Assembly: GCA_965115825.1 (NCBI GenBank)
Contig: OZ220464.1
Span: forward strand, 62,001 to 126,000
DNA length: 64,000 bases
Direction: 5' to 3'
Source: Bin87 sp965115825
Lineage (GTDB): Bacteria; Chloroflexota; Dehalococcoidia; Lucifugimonadales; UBA3495
Shown: piece after piece, positions 1-5,141 of the stretch
How the letters are laid out: the number at the start of each line of letters is the position of its first letter
Numbering within the stretch: the stretch's first letter is position 1
Translations under genes and position numbers: made by a program
Notes under the pieces: model-generated
What the model was told of the DNA's origin: nothing
Databases searched by the model: none
The model's input: only the letters and a program-made list of their open reading frames with translations

Positions 1-790
1 GCAACCCGGCGTTGGGGATGCAGGCGATGCTAAAGCGCGAGAGGCTTTGCAGCGTCCGCAAGTGGTCGGTCATAAACTCGGGTCCGGTGGCGCAGTTGAA
101 GCCCATCCACAGGAGGTCGCGATGGGCGAGAGAGGTGTACAGGGCCTCGGCGTCCTGCCCGGCCAGCAGGGATCCCATGGGTTCAACGGTGCCTTGCACG
201 GCAACGGGGACATGGGAGGAGAGCTCGGCCTGGGCGCGGTCGATGCCTTCCAGGCCGGCCTTGATGTTGATGGTGTCCTGGCCGGTTTCCAGGAGCAGGA
301 CGTCTGCGCCGCCTTCAATCAAGCCGGCGGCCTGCTGATGGTAGTCGGCGGCCAGTTGGTCGAAGGTGGCGCCGCCGGTAACGGAGATGGCGCGGGTGGT
401 GGGGCCCATGGAGCCGGCTACGAAACGCGGTTTGAGGGGGACGGCGGCGGTGGTGTCGTCGGCAGCTCGGCGGGCGATGGCGGCGGCTTCGCGGTTGATG
501 CGCCGCGCGTGTTGAGCCAGGTCGTACTCACCCAGTACCAGGGCAGTGGCGCCGAAGGTGTTGGTTTCGATGATGTCCGCGCCGGCTGCCAAGTATTCCC
601 GGTGGATGTCGGCGATGACATCGGGGCGAGTGATGTTGAGGTATTCGTTGCAGCCCTCGTACTCGGCGCCGCCGAAGTCAGCCGGGGCCAAGCCGCGCGC
701 CTGGATCCGGGTGCCCATTGCGCCATCGGTAACAAGTATGCGCTTTTGGAGGGATGATTTCAGTTCAGAGATGCGTTGAGAGGAGTCCAT
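1..790 (-). CDS. metH: Methionine synthase N-terminal part (homocysteine S-methyltransferase domain), runs off left edge
   Basis: The first 263 codons are present; the 3' end lies outside the window. The product would transfer a methyl group to homocysteine to make methionine in the cytoplasm. The homocysteine-binding barrel opens with VTDGAMGTRIQ (about residues 20-30), followed by ETNTFGA near 75 and GFNCATGPE near 230, where Cys233 matches the first zinc-ligand cysteine of the family. The start is the ATG at 790; it has no clear Shine-Dalgarno site but a promoter lies just upstream. The N-terminal sequence resembles cobalamin-dependent MetH, but the cobalamin domains cannot be seen, so a stand-alone MmuM-like or MetH1-type enzyme remains possible. 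Confidence 0.92.
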   Translation of the reverse strand, partial: MDSSQRISELKSSLQKRILVTDGAMGTRIQARGLAPADFGGAEYEGCNEYLNITRPDVIADIHREYLAAGADIIETNTFGATALVLGEYDLAQHARRINREAAAIARRAADDTTAAVPLKPRFVAGSMGPTTRAISVTGGATFDQLAADYHQQAAGLIEGGADVLLLETGQDTINIKAGLEGIDRAQAELSSHVPVAVQGTVEPMGSLLAGQDAEALYTSLAHRDLLWMGFNCATGPEFMTDHLRTLQSLSRFSIACIPNAGL

Positions 791-824
791 AATGCCATAC
801 CAATGCGTGCGATTTTCACATTCA

Positions 825-853
825 AGGCTACCCGTGGTGAGCAGTGATGTCAA
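825..853 (-). promoter_or_regulatory. Promoter candidate for metH
   Basis: Read on the minus strand: TTGACA, a 17-nt spacer, then TAGCCT, about 35 nt before the metH ATG. The -35 is perfect and the -10 is weak. I looked for SAM and cobalamin riboswitch signatures between here and the start and found none; the leader is too short. Confidence 0.5.
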
Positions 854-978
854 ATGCGGCACGCAAAGGTTACCGCCCGAGCGGCGCAATCCCTAACCCG
901 GCGACAACCACCAAGTCGCAGGGTTGGGACGGCGCTGCTCTGTTACGGAGGCAGCCGTATGGCAAGGCTAGCTGCCAC

Positions 979-1044
979 TTATGGCGGCTGACACCGCGCG
1001 CGGCGAGGCGGGGGCGCGCGGGTTTTGGGGTTGGCGTTTTTCAT
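979..1044 (-). CDS. Mini-ORF downstream of structured RNA copy A
   Basis: A 21-codon frame beginning MKNAN and ending in RARCQPP. The start is preceded by AAAAGGAGG, which is conserved in copy B (55686-55733). The first four codons (MKNA) are identical in both copies; after the fifth codon the two sequences have nothing in common. It is proline- and arginine-rich and matches no family I know. It could be a leader peptide, or only a start site left behind by an ORF that was lost. Translation is inferred from the Shine-Dalgarno site and start codon alone. Confidence 0.35.
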   Translation of the reverse strand: MKNANPKTRAPPPRRARCQPP

Positions 1045-1443
1045 TGTGGTTGTTTGCCTCCTTTTGGTCGGTCGGTGGATTTTTGGGTGGAGTTCGTGGG
1101 GGTTCAGGATGTCGGCGCTACGGCCCGAGAGCGTGGCTTGCTATTTACGTCCTAGTCTTGCGCGTGCTAACGGCTGCTTGCGCAGTGCCCGTCCTCGCGC
1201 AGCGGTGGTGACGCCCGCCGTGCTGGGTGCGCCAGCCGGGTAATGTGACCGACCTCCGGCGCACCTACAGTGGTGCAATGGATCCGACATGCCGCAAAGT
1301 ACTGGTTGCGGCGGATTAGACCGTGATGTCCTGAACCCCGTGAGACTCCTATTCAGTTGTGGTGTCGGGCGGTTGTCCTGGCCGGTGCACCAGCTGGGAC
1401 GGGTATCCGACGGTTCGCGCGGGGCCGTTGGATGAGCCTGACG
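1040..1443 (-). ncRNA. Structured RNA, copy A (unrecognised class)
   Basis: Inverted near-copy of 55288-55690. The central 241 nt (1099-1339) are about 95% identical to copy B by eye. An 11-bp helix, TCCTGAACCCC at 1329-1339 with its complement at 1099-1109, closes the central domain. Inside are a GGTGCGCC/GGCGCACC hairpin, a GCCGCAA/TTGCGGC hairpin whose loop differs in length from copy B, and a GCTGC/GCAGC hairpin. A promoter sits immediately upstream. Single-nucleotide indels between the copies fall in predicted loops. It does not match tmRNA, RNase P, 6S, SRP or group II intron signatures that I can recall. The 5' GTCAGGC helix is less well paired here than in copy B. Confidence 0.6.
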
Positions 1444-1448
1444 GGGAT

Positions 1449-1476
1449 ATTGTAGCACGGTGGTACGGTTTTGCAA
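1449..1476 (-). promoter_or_regulatory. Promoter of structured RNA copy A
   Basis: Read on the minus strand: TTGCAA, a 16-nt spacer, TACAAT. The hexamers, their spacing and the flanking bases are the same as at 55254-55281 in front of copy B. Conservation across two distant inverted copies supports real promoter function. Confidence 0.65.
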
Positions 1477-1485
1477 ATGGGGATT

Positions 1486-1740
1486 TTGTCAGAATCAGGA
1501 TTTACGGGATTTTGGGATTTTCAGGATTGGGGGTTGCGGAGGTGGTTGTGACGTAGGGGCGGAGGATGGTGGTGGAGTTGTCGGTGGGGGATTGTCAGAA
1601 TCTGGATTTACAGGATTTGGGGATTTTCAGGATTGAGGTTGTGGAGGTGGTTGTGACGTGGAGGCGGAGGATGGTGGTGGAGTTGGCGGTGGGGGATTGT
1701 CAGAATCAGGATTTACCGGATTTTAGGATTTTCAGGATTG
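1486..1740. repeat. Three tandem 105-bp units containing the dispersed GTCAGAATC...TTTTCAGGATT repeat
   Basis: The units begin at 1486, 1592 and 1697. Each opens with TTGTCAGAATC, then GGATTTAC, GGATTT and TTTTCAGGATTG, followed by a G-rich stretch (GGAGGTGGTTGTGACG and GGCGGAGGATGGTGGTGG) that is also duplicated. The third unit is partial. The 43-bp core is the same family as copies at 54338, 54476, 55109, 55203 and 60560, but in opposite orientation. It lies directly upstream of the RNA copy A promoter, as the 55203 copy does for RNA copy B. Confidence 0.85.
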
Positions 1741-2161
1741 GGGATTGGGGTGTGGGTGTAGGGGGGCGTGTGGTCCAGCTGGACGGCAAGTCCATGCTGG
1801 CAAGTTGGAGTGTGGGTGTGGGGGGCGTGGGTTGCGGCTTTTGCCGGGACTGCGGTGAGGACGGGAATGTCGGTGAGGGTAAGGAGGTGGAATAAATTGC
1901 GGAGGCGCCGGGGCGTGAGTTGGCGGCGATTTCGCTACATTTCGCTACTCGGATTGCAGCGGGCATTCAGCGGGAAAAGACTGTTTCGGTGACGGATCGC
2001 GTAATCCGTTGCGTCGCTGGACCCTTTCCGCCATCGGCAGGTCGGATCGCGAGTAGCGAAATCGCCTGCGCGTGACCGGATCGACGCTGACCGGCGTCGG
2101 AGTGGTGGACAAGCCGGCCAAATCGCCTGCGCGTGACCGGATCGACGCCATGGATTTAGGT
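1741..2161. other. Intergenic region with inverted and direct repeats, no gene
   Basis: No convincing coding sequence. It holds a perfect 14-bp inverted repeat, GGCGATTTCGCTAC (1925-1938) with GTAGCGAAATCGCC (2053-2066), and a perfect 29-bp direct repeat at 2059-2087 and 2120-2148, start-to-start distance 61 bp. The direct repeat ends 13 bp before the TATAAT of the next gene and may be regulatory. Confidence 0.6.
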
Positions 2162-2167
2162 TATAAT
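2162..2167 (+). promoter_or_regulatory. TATAAT placing a likely leaderless start
   Basis: A perfect -10 hexamer ends 8 nt before the ATG at 2176, so transcription should start at or within a base or two of the start codon. No good -35 hexamer is visible; the 29-bp direct repeat occupies the position. Confidence 0.5.
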
Positions 2168-2175
2168 GGGCGGCT

Positions 2176-2472
2176 ATGTTCACGCTGACCAAACTATTCT
2201 ACGTTGTTGGAGCCGCGCTGTGCGGGAGCGCAGCCGGCGGGTACGTGTCCTGGGCGATTTACGCCCGTTTCGCGCGCATCGCCGAGCTCAATGACCGGGC
2301 GATAGTGGAGCCGCACATCCTGGTGGTGCTGTGCGCGGCCGGCGGTCTGCTGGCGTTTCCGCTAGGCGCGGCGGCCGGGCTAGTTGCAGTAGCGCTGGTT
2401 ACCCGGGTAGTGGACTATCTGCGTAGGAGCGGCGGCGGAACGGATGATGAGTCCTGGGTAACGAGGCGTTAG
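2176..2472 (+). CDS. Small two-helix membrane protein, unknown function
   Basis: 98 residues with two hydrophobic segments (about 5-28 and 47-73) separated by a short charged loop, and a charged tail ending DDESWVTRR. I do not recognise a family. It has its own TATAAT immediately upstream and no Shine-Dalgarno site, so the mRNA is probably leaderless. The downstream cupin gene is about 80 nt away on the same strand and has its own ribosome site. Location is inferred to be the cytoplasmic membrane. Confidence 0.7.
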   Translation: MFTLTKLFYVVGAALCGSAAGGYVSWAIYARFARIAELNDRAIVEPHILVVLCAAGGLLAFPLGAAAGLVAVALVTRVVDYLRRSGGGTDDESWVTRR

Positions 2473-2552
2473 GGTTAGCGTGTTGACCGGGACATGAGCG
2501 TCGGCTTGCGCCGGAATAACGGCCAGGACAATAAGATAAAAGGAGTTTAACC

Positions 2553-2921
2553 ATGCCTCAATTCGTGCGCGTGTACACCGGAGACGACGGACAGTCGCGT
2601 TTGGAACGCTATGAACCGCCCTTTGAGGACTTCCTGGATACCGAAGGGGCTTACGGGCGCGGCACTCCGATGCAGCCGGCCAGCGGTATGACCATTCGCA
2701 TCTCGCCGCCTGATTATTTCCTGGACTTTCATTGCGCCCCGCGCCGGCAGTACACCGTTACGCTGTCAGGACAGGCTGAAATAGGCTTGGGCGACGGCAG
2801 TACGCACCGGGTGGGGCCTGGCGACGTGCTGCTGGCCGAGGATCTGACGGGCCAGGGCCACACGACCCGTGTGGTCGGCGGCGAGGAAAGGGTGTACCTG
2901 GTAATACCCTTGGCCGACTAG
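2553..2921 (+). CDS. Small cupin-domain protein
   Basis: 122 residues. The sequence has the single beta-barrel cupin pattern: DFHCAPRRQYTVTLSGQAEIGLGDG (written in two parts, DFHCAPRRQYTVTL then SGQAEIGLGDG, about residues 54-78), then GPGDVLLAEDLTGQGHTT, giving candidate metal ligands His55 and His105. The start is the ATG at 2553 behind AAAAGGAG. Cupins of this size are often metal-dependent oxygenases, isomerases or ligand sensors; the substrate cannot be told from the sequence. It stands between an unknown membrane protein and convergent hsp20, which gives no clue. Confidence 0.8.
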   Translation: MPQFVRVYTGDDGQSRLERYEPPFEDFLDTEGAYGRGTPMQPASGMTIRISPPDYFLDFHCAPRRQYTVTLSGQAEIGLGDGSTHRVGPGDVLLAEDLTGQGHTTRVVGGEERVYLVIPLAD

Positions 2922-3033
2922 CGGCAACCCCTGATTGGGGCGTCATTGCCGCGAAGTCCGCGCAGGGCGGATAGCGTCTTTGGCACTGATAACGCGGCTT
3001 TCGCCGGAACGATGCCGTAAAGGCGAAGAGGTT

Positions 3034-3070
3034 AAAAAACGCCGGGGCGGGTTTGTACCCGCCCCGGCGT
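3034..3070 (-). terminator. Intrinsic terminator of hsp20
   Basis: On the minus strand a 13-bp GC-rich stem (3039-3051 paired with 3058-3070, 6-nt loop) is followed by a run of six T. It lies just past the hsp20 stop codon. Confidence 0.9.
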
Positions 3071-3096
3071 CAGCCGCCAAGGGTCGGCGCTGGGAT

Positions 3097-3576
3097 CTAT
3101 TGGGCTGCCGGGCTGCCGGCGACGTGGAGACGCCGGGTCTGCGCGGCCTCGGCTACCGGCGCCGTTACGGTAAGCACCCCGTGCTCCAGGGATACCGCCG
3201 CTGCGTCGAGGTCAAGGTCGCTGGGCAGGCGAATGGCGCGGGCAAAGCTGCCGAAGCGACGCTCGCGCATGAGGTATTCCTCGTTTTCCTGAGTCACCTC
3301 CGTGTGCCGGGAGGCCTTGATGGACAGCACCCGGTCGGGGCTGATGGACACGTCAACATCCTCGGCGGCAAAGCCGGGGAGAGATGCGGAGACGGTGAGG
3401 GATTTGTCGTCCCGACGCACGTCCATCGGGATGGACCACGACCCGGTCGACGGTTCGCCGTCGCCGTCGCTTTCCAGGGGGTCGCCCCAACGGTGGCCGG
3501 CCCAGAAGGGGCTGGACATCAGGCGGTTGAAGTGGCGCATCTCGCGGAAGGGGTCGAAGCGCTGCATGGTCGTCAT
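3097..3576 (-). CDS. Hsp20/alpha-crystallin small heat-shock protein
   Basis: 159 residues. Small heat-shock proteins hold unfolding proteins for refolding by other chaperones. The N-terminus MTTMQRFDPFREMRHFNRLM is typical of the family, the alpha-crystallin domain follows (MDVRRDDKSLTVSASLPGF to EHGVLTVTAPV), including the conserved GVLTVTAP near the end. The start is the ATG at 3576, chosen because GGAGG lies 7 nt upstream; an in-frame upstream start at 3675 would put the promoter inside the gene. It diverges from dnaJ-hspR-clp and shares its regulatory region, so HspR control is likely. Confidence 0.95.
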   Translation of the reverse strand: MTTMQRFDPFREMRHFNRLMSSPFWAGHRWGDPLESDGDGEPSTGSWSIPMDVRRDDKSLTVSASLPGFAAEDVDVSISPDRVLSIKASRHTEVTQENEEYLMRERRFGSFARAIRLPSDLDLDAAAVSLEHGVLTVTAPVAEAAQTRRLHVAGSPAAQ

Positions 3577-3646
3577 AGTCGTTCCTCCATACGTACCGGC
3601 TCGGTGGCCGGGGCTGCCGGCGGGTATCGTCCGGCTGACATTGGTC

Positions 3647-3675
3647 ATTCTACTAACTTGATTGGCTTTTGTCAA
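3647..3675 (-). promoter_or_regulatory. hsp20 promoter
   Basis: Read on the minus strand: TTGACA, 17 nt, TAGAAT. The spacer contains AACTTGAT (3655-3662), one arm of the inverted repeat described at 3655-3701, so a repressor there would block this promoter. Confidence 0.8.
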
Positions 3676-3701
3676 CTATATGGCATAGATGCCATCAAGT
3701 T
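3655..3701. promoter_or_regulatory. Candidate HspR operator between hsp20 and dnaJ
   Basis: AACTTGAT (3655-3662) and ATCAAGTT (3694-3701) form a perfect inverted repeat; between them lies ATGGCA-TAGA-TGCCAT (3680-3695). The CTTGAt/aTCAAG arms resemble half-sites of HAIR, the HspR operator (CTTGAGT-N7-ACTCAAG), though spacing differs. One arm is in the hsp20 promoter spacer, the other abuts the dnaJ -35. Confidence 0.5.
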
Positions 3702-3702
3702 A

Positions 3703-3731
3703 TTGACCAAACCGCCATTGCGCTGTATGAT
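3703..3731 (+). promoter_or_regulatory. dnaJ-hspR-clp promoter
   Basis: TTGACC, 17 nt, TATGAT. A short inverted repeat TGATAG-CAGTA-CTATCA (3728-3744) overlaps the -10 and expected start point and may be a second protein-binding site. Confidence 0.75.
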
Positions 3732-3769
3732 AGCAGTACTATCACTATATTACGGAAACGAGTGCTGAC

Positions 3770-4672
3770 ATGGCTGACTACTATGACATTCTAGGGGTAG
3801 GGCGCGCTGCCGATGAGAAGGAGATTCGGCAGGCGTACCGCCGGCTGGCGCGGCAGCATCACCCGGACGTGAATCCGGGGGACGAAGCCGCCGCGGAGCG
3901 GTTCAAGTCCATCAACGCCGCCTATGAAGTGCTGTCGGATGCGGACAAGCGCGCCAAGTATGACCGCTACGGCGACCAGTGGCAGCACGCCGAGCAGTTT
4001 GAGCAGCAGGGAAGCCCCGGCTTCACGCAGTTTTTCCGGGGAGGCGACTTCGGCGATGGGCGCGGCACATTTACTTTTAGCGGCGGCAGCGGCTCGCTGA
4101 GCGACTTGCTGAGCGGACTGGGCGGGCTCACCAACCTGGGAGGCATGGGCGGGATCAGAGACCGGATGCGGCGGGCACCGGCCGAGATAGCGGCGGAGAT
4201 TACTCTGGAAGAGGCGGACGCGGGCGCAACGCGGCTGATCTCCTTGCCCGAAGGCCGCCGACTGGAAGTCAAAATTCCCGCTGGCATTGCCGACGGCGGT
4301 AAAGTGCATATCGCGGCGGGCGGCGGCGACGGCGACGGTTTCAACCTCGCGGTGTCAATACTGCCTCACCGGCGGTTTGAACGGGACGGGGACGACCTGC
4401 ACACCAGCGTGAACGTCCCTTTGCTGGATGCGGTACTGGGGGGAACGGCAACGGTGCAAACGCTCCGCGGGCAGATTGAGCTGACCCTGCCGCCGGAGAC
4501 GCAGAACGGGCGGCGGTTCCGTCTGACCGGCCAAGGAATGACCCGGCTGCACGACCCGGAGCGGCGGGGCGACCTGTACGCTACGGTGAACGTAGAGCTG
4601 CCGAGCAACCTTACCGAGCGGCAGCGGGAGCTGTTTGAGCAGCTGCGGGAAGCGGAGAAAAGCGATAAGTAG
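3770..4672 (+). CDS. cbpA: DnaJ/CbpA-type J-domain co-chaperone
   Basis: 300 residues. It stimulates the ATPase of DnaK and delivers clients. The J domain occupies residues 1-70 with the HPD motif (QHHPDVNPG, about 30-38), followed by a Gly/Phe-rich linker and two C-terminal client-binding beta domains (AEIAAEITLEEADAG onward). The CxxCxGxG zinc-finger repeats of classical DnaJ are absent, as in CbpA, which sets the call. It is the first gene of a co-directional set with hspR and a Clp ATPase; no dnaK or grpE lies nearby, unlike the actinobacterial dnaK-grpE-dnaJ-hspR operon. Confidence 0.93.
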   Translation: MADYYDILGVGRAADEKEIRQAYRRLARQHHPDVNPGDEAAAERFKSINAAYEVLSDADKRAKYDRYGDQWQHAEQFEQQGSPGFTQFFRGGDFGDGRGTFTFSGGSGSLSDLLSGLGGLTNLGGMGGIRDRMRRAPAEIAAEITLEEADAGATRLISLPEGRRLEVKIPAGIADGGKVHIAAGGGDGDGFNLAVSILPHRRFERDGDDLHTSVNVPLLDAVLGGTATVQTLRGQIELTLPPETQNGRRFRLTGQGMTRLHDPERRGDLYATVNVELPSNLTERQRELFEQLREAEKSDK

Positions 4673-4686
4673 GGCCGCCGGAAACG

Positions 4687-4772
4687 GTTTCTCCCCTGCG
4701 CGGTAAGACGACCAGTACCGGAGGGAGGGATTGGCAAGGGTATGCCAGTTTCTCCCCTGCGCGGTAAGACGA
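4687..4772. repeat. 25-bp direct repeat between dnaJ and hspR
   Basis: Perfect copies at 4687-4711 and 4748-4772 (GTTTCTCCCC then TGCGCGGTAAGACGA), 61 bp apart start to start, in the 129-nt gap before hspR. Function unknown; it could be a regulator-binding or RNA-processing site. Confidence 0.8.
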
Positions 4773-4801
4773 TCATATCAATTGGGAAGGAGTGATTTGG
4801 A

Positions 4802-5128
4802 ATGTCGCCGGATGACAGATTTGCTACGGAACCTTGTTTCATAATCAGCGTGGCGGCGCGGATGGTGGGCCTGCACGCGCAGACGCTGCGCTACTACGAG
4901 CGGGTCGGGCTCGTGATGCCGTCGCGCTCCGGGGGACGGCAGCGGCTGTACTCCATGGCCGATGTGGAACGGCTGCGACGCATTAAGACGTTCACGGATG
5001 ACATGGGCGTGAATCTGGCCGGGGCCGAGATTGCGTTGAAGCTGATGGACAGAATCAGGGAGTTGGAGGCGCAGGTTACGGCGCTGACGGAAGAGTTGGC
5101 GCGGCGGCGGGGCGAGAGCTTAATCTAA
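4802..5128 (+). CDS. hspR: MerR-family heat-shock repressor HspR
   Basis: 108 residues. HspR represses chaperone genes by binding HAIR operators, with DnaK as co-repressor in actinobacteria. The N-terminal MerR helix-turn-helix reads FIISVAARMVGLHAQTLRYY then ERVGLVMPSRSGGRQRLYS, very close to HspR; a coiled-coil dimerisation helix (about 80-100) follows. There are no ligand-binding cysteines of the metal-sensing MerR type. The start is ATG 4802 behind AAGGAG. It lies between dnaJ and the clp gene, the arrangement expected for an autoregulated stress operon, and probably also controls divergent hsp20. Confidence 0.92.
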   Translation: MSPDDRFATEPCFIISVAARMVGLHAQTLRYYERVGLVMPSRSGGRQRLYSMADVERLRRIKTFTDDMGVNLAGAEIALKLMDRIRELEAQVTALTEELARRRGESLI

Positions 5129-5141
5129 GAGAGGTGCAACT

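Noticed and set aside
47..757. Plus-strand open frame of 236 codons overlapping the left edge
   Set aside because: It is antisense to metH, which has clear conserved motifs on the minus strand; the frame is Gly/Val/Ala-rich, as expected from the complement of GC-rich codons.
791..850. SAM or cobalamin riboswitch before metH
   Set aside because: Leader after the predicted start point is under 30 nt and carries no matching conserved core.
1025..1243. Hydrophobic frame antisense to RNA copy A (GLAFFIVVVCLLLVGRW), with a similar one at 55484-55729
   Set aside because: The matching copy at 55.5 kb changes frame after GW because of one-base indels, so the two loci do not share a protein. Stems and promoter on the other strand explain the conservation better.
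1486..1740. CRISPR array
   Set aside because: Three 105-bp units, but the whole unit is repeated, with no unique spacers, and no cas genes are present.
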